48,616 bases of DNA. Origin: Phellopilus nigrolimitatus (Eukaryota > Basidiomycota > Agaricomycetes > Hymenochaetales > Hymenochaetaceae). Made by a program: the position numbers and the translations under genes. The notes under the pieces are model-generated. The model searched no databases, was not told where the DNA came from, and was given only the letters and a program-made list of their open reading frames with translations. Position 1 is the stretch's first letter. Each line of letters opens with the position of its first letter. Shown here piece after piece: positions 33,925-45,900 of this stretch. The stretch covers positions 1 to 48,616 of the forward strand of contig JAJOHG010000191.1 of assembly GCA_021029095.1 (NCBI GenBank), given 5' to 3'.

Positions 33925-36161
33925 ATGAGCACCACCGACCTCCAAGAGGTATTGGCTACTTTGAAAGAGGCGGGTCCGCAGATGTATGTGACGTCTAAAG
34001 ACTTCATTTTTACTCGTAAAACTCATTAATGAACTTCGATAGCCTAGGGACGAAGGTCTGCACGATTTTTTTTAAAGCTGCTACACACCTTGACTTCTTA
34101 TGGTAGTATGCATTCATTGCACTATACACAATCACTCTTTACGACTTCATTATTTCTATTCCTCGGGAGGTTAGTCGCATCTCTCATATCGTGCACGTCC
34201 TTTTCAGCGCTTAATCGTTTCCCAGATTGAGTACATATGGAATCGGAACTTTTCCATGGGTTGGTCATAGCCTCTTCTAATTATCATACTCATTAATGTC
34301 TTTGAGCAGTCACAGTTCTTTACTTCATGGTAAAATCTCCGTCAAACTCATCATCGGAAAGCACTAAGTCTCAGACAGAATCGTTACTATGGCATTGCGG
34401 CTTTCACGGTTGCTTTAGCAGGTAAGTCTATACGGATAGCAGCCTGTACAATACTGATATCAGTAATTCACCAGCTTACTTCTCGCCCTTGTTCACTCAT
34501 GACGTATGTTTCATTTCGTGTCTTACCACTTTGAATAAAAAACAATATAACTCCTACAGGTGTATGTCCGATACAAATAATTCTTAAAAGTTTCATCTGA
34601 ATGTATTATCCCCAGTTGTTCCCGCTTCGCCTTGTTCATTCCATTCGCGCTGGGAGTTCCAATGACGATATTCCCTGGAATCGTTATGGGTCTCAGGTAC
34701 GAACTCCCTTTCCTCGAAATACCTCATCTCATGCATACTCAGGGTCTCTGCACTATATCACCGGAATAAGATCGTTGAAGTGGGACTAACTACGTTCCTT
34801 TGTGCCGAATTCGCAGTCGCGATGTGGGAATACTCTTTCCCAGGGAGCCACCGTACGTGTTTCACGATGTTACTGGCCGTCCAGTCTCACAATGTGTTAT
34901 TGCAGCGCTCGAGATTCCGCCGGTCGTGCACGGTGATGCCTTCCAAAGCAAGTAATTAGATTTGCATCAATTGTTCACGAAGCTTACAAAACCGGATACA
35001 CAGTCTGCATCGATGCTACCGCAGATAGCCTGTATGTCCCAAAGAGCTCTCCCAGTCTACTGCTGATACAATGTCTTTCTCTTCGACGTTATTAGAGGGA
35101 ACATCAAATCCGCAACATTTCAATTTATGGAGACGATTTACGACACAGCCATATTCGTTATGGTTCTTTACAAGACTATACACGCATTACGATTCACGAA
35201 GCGGAGAGAATTGAACATTACTGTTCTAATGGCGACACATAGCATAGTATACTTTGCGTACGTTGGCTTACATCCTTAGCCATCTGGAACGGTTCATTGA
35301 TTATGTCCTGCAGTGTCATTTTCACGTCTAATCTTGTATGGGCGTTGATGATTATCTTGGCACCCGTAAGCGACTTCGTATCTACTCCCTCAATTATGAA
35401 CTTCAAAATGACATTTGCACGACTTTTAGTCCGGATTGAAATACGCAACAGCTGTGTAAGTGAGGAAATCTATCGCTGTGTACAGTCTAGCTAATGTTTA
35501 ACGTATGAACGCACATCCAGCCCCACAATTATGTGAGTCTCACATCAGATAAAAAGTTATTATTTCTTATCTTGAATCCTTTCTCTCCTTTGAAAGGCTC
35601 GTTTGTGTATTGGTCAACCGCATGACACTCGATTTGCGTGCCTTCTCCACTACCGGCGTATGGTTCAGTGCAACCAAAAACGGCGCGCCCACCATGAACG
35701 GAATCCCTCCCTCCGAGTTCAACATCGGGGGTCAAGATTCAGAACTTCAGACGGGCTTCTCTTTGTTCTCTGAAACCCAGACGCAAATGTCCACATACGT
35801 AACGGAGCGTCCATTGCTACCCCAGAATACCTTGCTAAAATCGACGGGAGCAAAGACGGGGACAGTGAATGGGAGACGGCCAACCGGCCGTCCCGAGAGC
35901 ACCGGCGCTCACCCGTCTGCATTCGAGGTGATTGAGATGGGACGGATGGACGTTGTGTCGAATCGTGCCAGGTTTCGAGACATGGAAGAAGAGGGCATAG
36001 ATTCAGGCGGAAACATCACAGGAAGCTCAACGGTTGGTTTGGTCGATACAGATGATTCTTATGTTCTGGAGCCGATGGCGTCGGCGTCGGCGTCCTCTCA
36101 CTTACGCGACAACTTACCTGCATATACTTCGAGCTCCGGTCATCGGGGGTACGAGAATTGA
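33925..36161 (+). CDS. DUF6533-family multi-pass membrane protein, possibly damaged
   Basis: Starts MSTTDLQEVLATLKEAGPQM at 33925. In-phase short exons then give YAFIALYTITLYDFIISIPR, IEYIWNRNFSMG, VTVLYFMNRYYGIAAF, CSRFALFIPFALGVP with TIFPGIVMGLR, VSALYHRNKI, FAVAMWEYSFPGSH, ALEIPPVVHGDAF, KTGYTVCIDATADS, FTSNLVWALMIILAP, SGLKYATA and VNRMTLDLRAF. This is the order of the basidiomycete DUF6533 family (about seven helices, NRY motif). A soluble C-terminal tail of about 170 residues ends at 36161. The function of the family is not known; receptor-like roles have been guessed. Two spots do not join cleanly: around 34505-34610, and at about 34940-34950 after GDAFQ, where the frame needs a one-base shift. 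It may be a recent pseudogene, or I have missed a small intron. Confidence 0.72.
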
Positions 36162-37160
36162 CGTGATTTTTTGTAGCTCGAGAAACTTGTTACTTTTCCT
36201 ATTGTAAACATGATTGTTTGTATGACGTATTTATTCGAGGAATCTCACTTTTCGTCTTCATCGTCGAGATCTCGGTGAAGACGGATTTAAGGCAATTTAG
36301 TATAGTCCAGCTTAGCCGATCAAAGTAGAATCTAATAGAGAGAAAAAAAGGGAATTTGCATAGTCAGCTTTTACCGATTTGTGAAAAAGTAAGTGTGCCA
36401 GCTGGATAAAACATGTACGGGTTCCGCTGAATCAATCAATAGAACAAAGTCGGACGACCGTAATGACAGGCAAGAAAGCGAGCACAGACAATCGAGGCGT
36501 TATTTATGCAAAATACACGATACTTTCGCTAACGTGAAGGCTGGACTCATGATGATCGACGCAACACTGATTGTACGACAGGGCTGGCACGGGTGATGCC
36601 GAGCTCATGGTCCCTTTGACTGTAACTAACGCTGGGAGAGTTTTTGTGTATGTGTTATATAGTCATGAGAGAAGGTTTGAAATTTGCTACACCGATGCTC
36701 ACTGTCCTCGGGAGGTCAGTTCGAGATCGTTGGTCAGATCTCCTACATTCGCAAACGTCGGCATCCATGAAAGGACCGGGAGTGTTATCTCAAGAGGCGC
36801 GAACATGTCTTTGATGCGAAATAGGAGGCGGTTGCAGCATATGCTGTGGAGCACACACTGGGTGCTACATAATTATGCTCAGAATCATCCGACAAGCTGG
36901 AAAGCGCAAGACCGGAAACATACACAAGCAGGAAGTTACAAAGTGACGGCGAGGCGACACTGAGGACAATGAGATTCGCAACCGAAGCACCTAGGGCCAC
37001 ATTCGATTAGCATAGACCGCGAGAGAAGTTTGTGAATTGAAAAGCACATAGTATAATAATGAAGTAAATGATGCCTGTGACTTTGTTCAGCAAATTTATT
37101 CGGTTTAATGATAAGTATTATATCGGGAAGCAAACGTACCATCTGTAAATATTCTTTTCA
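36162..37160. other. Intergenic stretch after the DUF6533 gene
   Basis: Only short frames. No coding signal, RNA gene or repeat that I can support. It contains the 3' UTR of the plus-strand DUF6533 gene on the left. Confidence 0.45.
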
Positions 37161-37164
37161 TTAA

Positions 37165-37440
37165 TGTCGAGTCTGGCATTTGGGCTTAACCATATAATTA
37201 ATTGATATGCGCAAAGACACTTGAATGTCCCGGAGCCTACATGTTTTTACGAGTAAAGCGCCAAGTGCGACTGTATTGGTTTTGTTTGAAGGGTCAAAGT
37301 CAGTCCCACTTGGGTCACTCGTAAGTATAGGTAGAGACATACGAGTTTCGCTGATCATCAACATGATCATCCCAAGTCGGTCAACATCACCGCGCAGATT
37401 GAGCAGACATCCGGAAGGGAACAAAGGCAAAATCGAGACT
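37165..37440 (-). repeat. Dispersed repeat, copy 3 (minus strand), at the end of a truncated gene
   Basis: On the minus strand it starts GATTTTGCCTTTGTTCCC and keeps the best reading frame of the three copies: ILPLFPSGCLLNLRGDVDRL, then IIML/MIMLMISETR and LTSDPSGTDFDPS. It lies directly downstream of the truncated minus-strand DUF6533 gene and in the same orientation, as copy 2 does after the truncated reductase. Confidence 0.55.
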
Positions 37441-37469
37441 AAATATTTGTAAAGTGTGATTATCCTCTA

Positions 37470-38440
37470 GTTTGTTTTTTTCCATAACCTACAAACATGC
37501 ACGCACCGGTAGCTGATCCCACAAATCTACCCGCGAAATAGAACCCTATTGAGCAGAAAATCTATCGGATTGAAAGGGTAGACAAAAGCATGTCAGGGAA
37601 TACCGAGCATGGACGTGGAGTGAAATAAATCAACAAACCAAGTATGGCGCCCCGAGAAGGATGAGCGCTGCGCGCGTGCGTCCCCAGACTGCATATGCTC
37701 GTATATAAAGTATAACTAGGAATATCAATAGAAGTTTATACGGGAAAAAGTACGTCGTAAATCCCCAAACACTTACATTCTGCCACAATATATTCCGTAA
37801 TAATAACACCTTCAAGCAATGTTAATAATCTTGCGAGAAGAGAAAAGACATAAAATTGGCCACTCACTACCGAACACTATATAGGCCGGTCTGCATATCT
37901 ATCTTGCATTCAAATAATAGACCACCTTCACGACGTGACTTCACAGCTACTTACATCAGAATATCTGTCAGGCTCCACCCAAAGGAAAACTGCGGGAGAC
38001 TGGTCATGAAACCTTTCCTGCAAAGAATGGCTCTGAGGCGAACCGTGCATTGACCCCACAGTTCCAACGAAAGGTAAGTATCGATTCAATAGGAATGCGA
38101 TTTTGGTGATGGAAAGGCGCGAAGGCCAAATGAGGCGTTTCTCTTCACTAAACGTTAGTAAATAGTCGTAAACCTTGGCATTGCGTTCGTGTCAAACAGA
38201 GTCGGCTCCAGTGAATAGGGAGTCTCACCAGGAAGGTCAGTGTCGCCGCTGAGGGATAAGATAAGATTTAGCTTGTGTTATGGGACGATAGGGATATGAC
38301 CCGTGCCTAGCGTAAACTGGAGAAAGAAAAGCGTGAGCTCGGTTTTTCAGTATAGAATGAAAGGGGGTTCATAGGCCTACTCTGGATATGTAGATATCCT
38401 GGGCAAGAGAAATCAATTCTTGCGGAGTCGGAGACGCCAT
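37470..38440 (-). pseudogene. Truncated DUF6533-family membrane protein
   Basis: The minus-strand ATG at 38440 opens MASPTPQELISLAQDIYISR. Further exons give ATLTFL, VYDYLLTFSEEKRLIWPSR, LSITKIAFLLNRYLPFVGTV (diagnostic NRYLPF motif), ILYIRAYAVWGRTRAALILL and IGFYFAGRFVGSATGACMF, together about four membrane segments. The second half of the family's membrane core and the tail are missing, and repeat copy 3 begins at about 37440. Some exon joins (near 38240 and 37900) do not close in phase. It is a paralogue of the plus-strand gene at 33925 and points towards it. Confidence 0.7.
37888..37923. repeat. Short dispersed repeat, copy b (first copy at 5221-5256)
   Basis: 31 of 36 positions match 5221-5256, with GGTCT/AGACC ends. 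It falls between exons of the truncated DUF6533 gene, so copy a may be a scrap of a similar gene. Confidence 0.4.
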
Positions 38441-39078
38441 CCTCTTCGATTGACCTTGGAATTGTTGAGTGTATAGATGTCGCTTCAGTAAAGGATGCAT
38501 TTTATATACCGGCCTGTACAGCTGAGTTTTGATTGCATAAGACCCTGACCAACATCAAAGATGCGAATTGATGCCCGGTCGCACTAAAGAGAAGATTTTC
38601 CAGAAATTGATCGAAGTTTCAATAGCTTCTTGCATTCTTCAGTCCATATACTTACATAGAGTGTCTGGCATTTTGTATATGCGAGGTTATATTTCATCTG
38701 CTTTCAAGAGACACGTAGCACTAGAAAGGCGCATCCCGATCAATTGCAAACGGATGCCGCTGAATTGGTACTCTGACATCGGAACATAATTGACATTGAC
38801 GCCGGGACGGATTTCAAGAGCTTGCGCCAGAAAAGGACAAGGCGCCAGAAAAGGACAAGCTGACAATGAGTTATGCAGGCCTTTTGGTGGAATCGATGAG
38901 GAAGCCGTCGAAGAGCTAGTTATGGCACGTTGAAACAGAAGCGTCCTCCGAATCCCTGGGCTTGACGGGTTTCGTTGAAGGTGAATATCAAAGACAGCGG
39001 AGATCGATCAAAGATCGTTCTCTTAGGCGAATGTGCAAAAGAGGTGGTCGATGACTCAGTTCAATAGATCAACTTACG
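38441..39078. other. Intergenic stretch between truncated DUF6533 gene and Nop4
   Basis: Contains the shared upstream regions of the two divergent genes. The 18-bp unit GCGCCAGAAAAGGACAAG is repeated at 38824-38859. No gene recognised. Confidence 0.45.
38824..38859. repeat. 18-bp unit repeated twice in tandem
   Basis: GCGCCAGAAAAGGACAAG occurs at 38824-38841 and 38842-38859 without mismatch. Confidence 0.9.
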
Positions 39079-39148
39079 TAAGTACATACATTTGTAACAC
39101 TTCCGTGTGGACGCTTTGGACAACCATTTGCTAACTAGCTTTTCCTAG
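39079..39148 (+). other. Probable 5' UTR intron of Nop4
   Basis: GTAAGTACAT at 39079, a GCTAAC branch-like site near 39130 and TTTCCTAG ending at 39148, 11 bp before the start codon. The features match an intron in the leader of the following gene. Confidence 0.55.
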
Positions 39149-39159
39149 GTTGAGACGAC

Positions 39160-42100
39160 ATGTCGGACGATAGTACTGTCGTGCTAGGAAAGCGTAAAGA
39201 AAGAGAGTATGCCGAAAGACGGCCCGCAGGGTGCGTTTCCCTCAAATGAAAACATTATTTTTGATTTTTGAAGTTTTCTGAACAACAGTTCAACAATTTT
39301 CGTCTCCAACCTCCCATATACCGCGACTTCGACAGACTTGGAAACTCTTTTCTCTGACCTTGGGCCCGTACGATCAGCGTTTGTTGTGTTGGAAGAAAAT
39401 GTGTCGAAAGGTGTCGGCTATGTATCGTTTGCAATCAAGGATGATGCTGTTACGGCGATGAAGACAATCGAGAAGGATGGTATAACTTTGAACGGAAGGA
39501 AGCTTAGGGTGCAATGGGCAGAGCGCAAGGTATGCTTCACTCCCTTTATTTTATTCTGTGTATGTCATATTTCTTTCAAGCCGATGGAAAAGACGGACGA
39601 AAAGAAAGTTAAAGTCGAACGCAAACCGCCCGCCGTGCCCCGTTCGTCTTTCCCCAAATCAGAGAAGGACCCAAATGCTATCCGAACGATTATCATTTCT
39701 GGCCTTCCATCTTCCGTTGATCAAAATACGCTCTGGAAGAAGGTGCGCAAATGTAAGGGGGCGGAAAGTACGGAGCTCGTTGCAGGCGAGACCGGCATAG
39801 GTGAATCGAAACTTATTAGAGATGATTGCCACCCATTCACTCTTATCCAGCTCATGTACTGTTCTCTAATCCTTCGGCGGCAGCGCACGCTGTTGAAAAG
39901 TTGCACGCGCACGTGTATAAGGGCGCTCTCCTCTCAGCAACTCTGAAGAAGCGCCTCGAAAGTCTCGCGAAGAACCCCGCGAAAAAAGGCGTCAACACCG
40001 CTACTACTCCAAGTCGCGCTAGCCGTCTTATAGTACGCAACGTGCCATGGAACGTCAGTTTTCTCGGTTGCATATTTGAGTACAGTAGCTGACTGCTGGT
40101 ATTAGATTACAGAAAAAGACCTTCGAGCGCTCTTCCTGCCTTTTGGCCCAGTGTTCTCCACTACCATACCCGCAGAGAAAACGTCAGACGAAGCTGAGAA
40201 TAAAAAGCCACGCGCCCGGGGTTTCGCGTTCGTGTGGTTCTTTTCCAAAAAGGACGCAGAACGTGCAATTGAAGGTGTCAACGGCCGTGCAGTCGTTGCT
40301 GGCGCAATCGTGGCACCAACGATGAACAAAAAGGAACGAGCGAGGCTAAGAAAACAGTTAAGGGAGAAGGAGAAGGAGAAGGAAGAAGTGCAAGAAGAGG
40401 AGGGCGAGGAGGCGGTGGATACGGCTGATGAGGGTGAAGACGAGAAGAAAATGGAAAACGAAAAGCCCGAAGCACGGGTTCTGGCGGTAGATTGGGCGCT
40501 GAGTAAAGAGAAGTGGGAAGAGGCAAAGACGAGGGGCCTTACTGGTCAGGGCGGGCAGGACGAGAACGCGAGTGAAAGTGGATCGGACTTAAATTCAGAC
40601 TCGGCGTCGGATTCAGAGTCGGACGTTTCTGATGAGGATGTAGGCGAAGAAGGGAGCGATGACGAGATGGATGCGGGTGAGGATCGTTCTGACTCTGAAG
40701 AACCAAGAAAGCCTACCCTGCCGCAAACGGATAACGGCACGACGCTTTTCGTGCGGAACGTACCCTTCGATGCAACGGAGGACGAAATGCGTGTCCTGTA
40801 TGTGATTCCGCTGGTTGTATAAATTTTACTCACCTTGGTCTTAATACAGCTTCCGTGCCTTTGGGCCTCTCCGATACGCGCGCATCACGATGGATTTGGA
40901 AAGCGGGCGCTCGCGAGGAACAGCGTTCGTATGCTTCTGGAATAAAGAGGATGCCGACAAGGCGATTCTTCAGAGCGAGCTACTAAACCGTGAAGCCGCG
41001 CCAAACGCGCCGAAAAAGAACCCATTCTCGCTGCCATCGCTTCTGACGCCGGACCCATCGTCTTCACTTGCTCAGTCGCTTGTATTGCACGGACGCGCGC
41101 TTGACGTGACGCGCGCGGTGACACGCGATTCTGCGCAGCGGCTCAAGGACGAAGGGGAGCGCCAGCGCGAAAAGGTGGACAAGAGAAACATGTACCTCCT
41201 CCGCGAGGGTGTCATCTTCCCGAATACACCTGCCGCGGCGACGCTGAGCCCCGCAGAGCTCGAGAAGCGTAGCGCATCGTTCAGCACCCGACGCACGCTG
41301 CTGAAGTCGAATCCGACGTTGTACGTGTCTAAGACGCGTCTGTCGATCCGCCAACTGCCCATGTTTACAACCGAACGCACTTTGAAGCGTCTGGGTATCC
41401 ACGCTGTGCGGGCATTCGAGAAAGAGGTTAAGAGCGGAGAGCGCCAGCCTTTGTCCGCGGATGAGTTGCACGAGGACATCGAAGACGTTGAAATGGTCGA
41501 TGAAAAGGAAAAAGTCAAAGAAAAGGGCAAAGAAAAGGGCAAAGGGTGGAAGAGCGAACGCGAGACAGGGGTGAAGCAGGCGAAGATCGTGCGGCAGGCG
41601 GACCGCGTGGACACATTGACGGGCAAAGGGAAGAGTCGGGGTTATGGGTTCCTCGAGATGAGACTTCACAGTGACGCGCTCCGCGTCCTGCGCTGGGCAA
41701 ACAACAATCCCGTCGTTGGCGAGCTCCTGGAGCAATGGTGGAGGGCGGAGCTTGACGAGCTCACCAAGAGCTTGGAGGCGGCTGCGAAGAAACCGAAGTC
41801 GAAGGATGGAAACGAGGAAGGCCAAGATGTCGAGGCACGTGTGAGACGGTTGAAGGGGGAGCGTGAACGGCTTGAGTCGACTGAATGGCGCAAAGGGAGG
41901 AAGACACTGGTTGTTGAGTTCTCAATCGAAAATGCGCAGGTTGTGAACCGAAGGAAGGAGAAAATGGAGGTATGGGTTTTTTCCCGTCGTACATGGTTAA
42001 AAGAGGCAGGAACTAACAGCATTCCTCTTAGACTACGAAGACGGCTTTGAGATCTCCTCGCTTAAAACCCACTGGTGATCGTAATGGACGCGACGGTGCT

Positions 42101-42280
42101 CATGAAGATGAAAAGCCGTCAAAGAGACGAAAGGTCGTTGGGGACTTGCAAGCGAAGACTGGGACCTTACTAAAATCAGGAACCAGTGTCGATGGTCATA
42201 AATCGTCAAAACATGATAATGGTCTGGGAGGTCTTATTGGTCGCAAAAGGAAAATGCGGAAGTCGAAAGGAAAGGAATAG
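39160..42280 (+). CDS. NOP4: Nop4/RBM28-like nucleolar RNA-binding protein
   Basis: Seven exons (first 39160-39230, second from 39289) encode about 930 residues. It has four RNA-recognition motifs. RRM1: STIFVSNLPYTATSTDLETL with GVGYVSF. A degenerate RRM2: RTIIISGLPSS with AHVLFSNPSAA. RRM3: RLIVRNVPWNITEKDLRALF with RGFAFVWFFS. RRM4: TLFVRNVPFDATEDEMRVLF with RGTAFVCF. A long acidic linker (about 40340-40730) separates RRM3 and RRM4. After RRM4 comes the C-terminal region typical of Nop4 (KRNMYLLREGVIFPNT, RLSIRQLP, SRGYGFLEM), then a basic Lys/Arg-rich tail ending at 42280. Nop4/RBM28 works in the nucleolus in 60S ribosomal subunit assembly. Joins that I checked are in phase. This is a housekeeping gene and marks the edge of the accessory region. 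Confidence 0.93.
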
Positions 42281-42959
42281 GATTGATGTGGGTTATCTGA
42301 GGGTCTTGTATTCATAGGTAAGGATCCCGATTTCTGGGTTTCTTGTTCTCGAGCTGAGCTCTACTACTTAAATCTAGTCGTCTTTCGCTCATGTATAGTG
42401 TTTCGTTCTGCAAGTCAACAATTCTAATAGGGAGATGGGCTATCGATTGGCCTCTGTCCAAGCCTTGAACTATAACGTCTGGAACAGTGAGATACGACCT
42501 GGATCGACTGCCAGCATATGCCGTTCAATCCAATTTGTTCTTCGGAACTGTGTTGTTGAGCGGTCGCGGCCGCTAACCCAGTGCCCTTGCAGCACCATTA
42601 CATTAAAGCGTCATCTTCTCAAGATCGATTTTAGCAGTAAGCCTCAGGTGGTATCATTCCTTAAAATTGTCCGGCCGCTTGTGAACCCGTGGAGTTTATC
42701 ATATGTTTCTCAAACACCAAGCTTACAGGAAGCCACCATGTCAGACAACCTTGCCGTTGACAGAACACGCCAAGTGTTGTTCTATATTCGCTCCCCATCT
42801 TGACGGTGAACTCTGACTTACTCTATTCGAGGCAAATAGTGCTAACTCTGCTTATGTTCGATGAAGTAGATAAAAACTTCGTCGAAACAATCGTTAACCT
42901 TCAACCCGAGTACTTTCCTGCAGACTCTCCCGATTTCTCTTTTGCCGAGCTGGTGTAGC
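42281..42959. other. Intergenic stretch between Nop4 and ABC transporter
   Basis: A 122-codon frame (42435-42803) has no motif and mixed composition; I take it as chance. The stretch should hold the promoter of the ABC transporter. Confidence 0.45.
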
Positions 42960-45900
42960 ATGGCGTATACCGACGCGCCGTCTGTTCTCGCCACGCCAGT
43001 TGACGAAGAGGAAGGTGATCCTGCAAACCTCCCCAACCGGCTTGTCAACGGCGAGCACGACGTCGAGGGAGCACCTACGCAGTCGCTTCCGTCATATGCA
43101 ACCACTTCGAAGGACGTGCCAGAGCATCCACCAAGCACCTTTCAGCCCTTCATCACTTTTGAATTCGAACCTGCACAATCTCTGAGGGAACAATTGGCTA
43201 TCCGCCGGTTGTCGTCGTCGTCGTCGTCGCGCGTCTCCTTAACTCACTTCGACCCAGAAGGTGTTGAGTGTCTCGGCAGACGTCTTTCTGAAGTTCCGCA
43301 TGCTTCTTTCTCTGGAGATGGATTAACAAACGGACATCAAATTTTATATATTCAAGATATTAGCACCTTCCAGAACGAAATATATGCGACACACCTCGAT
43401 AAGCATGCTGCGCATTTCGAGAGAGAATCGGTGGAAAGCAAAGACGCTACAAGTAGTGCGAATTCGTCTTCCACGAGCATCGGCAGGCTCGACGGACTTT
43501 ACAGCAAGAAAGTGGTTCCGCCCTTCGATCTAGAGATGGCTCTCAGAGAAGCCATCAAGCAGTGAGTCTTATTGTTTTCCATCCCGGTCCCCGAGTCTTA
43601 TTCTCATTATCCATTTCAGGTGCGACTCACGAAACATGCGTCCACGTACTCTCGGATTGGCTTTCAAGGATTTAAGTGTATTCGGGGTCGACAAATCGCT
43701 TTCCTCCGGATGTGTATATCAACTCACACTTGGCTCGCTGCTGAATCCCGTCGAGTGGGTGAAAAGGCTGATTAGAAGGCGACACCCATGCATGAGGAGG
43801 ATTATCTCTGGGTTCGAGGGTGTTGTCAACTCTGGCGAAATGCTGCGTGCGTGCCTCCCCCTCCTTTTCCTAGTTGTCCGTCTAACCCTCGCTCTAGTCG
43901 TACTTGGTCGACCGGGCTCTGGATGTAGCACATTCCTAAAGACTCTCGCGAACCAGACAGATGACTTCAAGCACGTGCTTGGAGATCGGTACTATGATTC
44001 TCTCACACCACAGGAAGTGAAAGAGGGGTGCCGAGGCGATGTTATCTATTGCTCGGAAGAGTAAGTGCTCGGTAACTTGTCTACCGACAAAATCCTGACA
44101 TCGATTCCGCAGTGATATCCATTTCCCGACTCTCACAGTTGAACAGACAATATATTTTGCTGCCAAAGCGCGTGCTTCGCGTCGTAGTGTTCGTTCAGAA
44201 TATCATGATCACATTACAGCTGTCTTAACGACTATATTTGGTCTGAGGTTGGTTCTCTTACGCTACCTCAAGCGATTTGGGTACCTAACGTGTATCATAT
44301 TAGACATGTGAAGGACTTTCCCGTTGGCAACGTCAGCCAACGTAGCATCTCAAGAGGTGAAAAGAGACGTGTCTCCATCTGTGAGGCGTTGGCTGCTCGT
44401 GCACTGCTAGGCTGTTGGGATAACTCCACACGTGGCTTGGATGTGTCTACGGCGCTCGAGTTCGGACGTGCGCTTCGCATAGCGACGGATCTCGCAGGTC
44501 TAACAGCGATTGTCGGTATGCATCAGGCTAGCGAGACTCTGTACCAACTTTTTGATAAAGTCTGTGTGATTGGGGAGGGTCGTATGTATTATTACGGGAA
44601 AGCAGATACTGCCAGAGAATATTTTCAAGGACTTGGATACATGCCCCATTCGAGGCAGACAACTGCAGATTTTTTGGTTTCCGGTAAGCATCTCTTGATG
44701 ATCCGAACTGAAAGAAAATATCTGACATGCCTTTTTTTCAGTGACTGATCCTAATGGCCGATTATCTGCCCCGTCTCATCCGCTCCCCATTCCCCGTACA
44801 CCAGATGATTTTGTCCATACATTCCACAAGAGTCGCCAGAGTCAAGAGAATCGCTATGAGATGGCCGCCTTCTGGCATGAGTTCGTTGTCCGTGAAAACA
44901 TGGTGCAAAATCGCTCAAGTCTTCAAACCGGCAGAGTTGAGGGGCACTCGCTACGGCAGACTTACACAAATACTTTCGGAAGCCAGCTATATTTAGCAAT
45001 ATCGAGGAGATATCATATTGTAAAAGGAGGGTGGAGTGCGTTACTGCTGCAAATAATGTGAGCTTCCGTTGGGTGATCTTCCAAAAAATTTCGACTAACA
45101 AAATTCTATCTATTCGTTTACAGCTTATATTCACTTCAAGCCGCTGTTGTCGGTACGATGTATTTGCACATACCGGATTCAACAGCCTCTTTCTCTTCTC
45201 GCGGTGGTGTCATTTATTCCATCGTTCTCTTTGGTGTGCTCTCTGCCATGTTCGAAGGTTCGGCAACGCACCATGAACGAGACATTGTGGACCGTTATCG
45301 AAAAGCAGCGATGTGTCGCCCTTCTATCGAAACACTTGCTCTTATCCTCGTCGATATCCCGTTCACTATTACTCTCCAAACTATTTTCGCAACTATTGTC
45401 TATTTTCTGGTTGGATTTCAGAGAACAGTTGGGCAGTTCGTCATTTTCTTGCTTATTATTCTTGCAATGACTTTTACAACAAAGACACTTTTTCGTGCGA
45501 TCGGGGCGGTCTTGAAGAGAAAGACCTGTGGGGATGCTATCCACGGGCTAGCATCGTTACTTCTTCTATCATATGCAGGCTTTGCAATACCGAAGTTGAG
45601 CTTAGTAAAAGGACTTTGGTGGTTGACCTGGCTCGATGTAAGTACTGCCGCTGCTCTTTCTTTACTACTCTTATTCGTTGCCCGTAGCCATTGCACTATG
45701 GTTTTGAGGCGCTCATGGTAAACGAGTTTCATAGTCTCGATCTATCGTGTTCTTCTTTCGCTCCCCGAGGCCCAGGCTACGAAGATGCATCTCTTTCTCA
45801 TCAGATATGTATCACTGTGGGATCAATTCCAGGACGAACAAATGTCGATGGCAATCGTTACCCTCGAATTTACATACGACTACTCATATGATAATCTCTG

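Noticed and set aside
41064..41825. Minus-strand frame of 253 codons
   Set aside because: Antisense shadow of the large Nop4 exon.
42435..42803. Plus-strand frame of 122 codons before the ABC transporter
   Set aside because: No motif, no matching neighbour and ordinary composition for intergenic sequence; probably chance.
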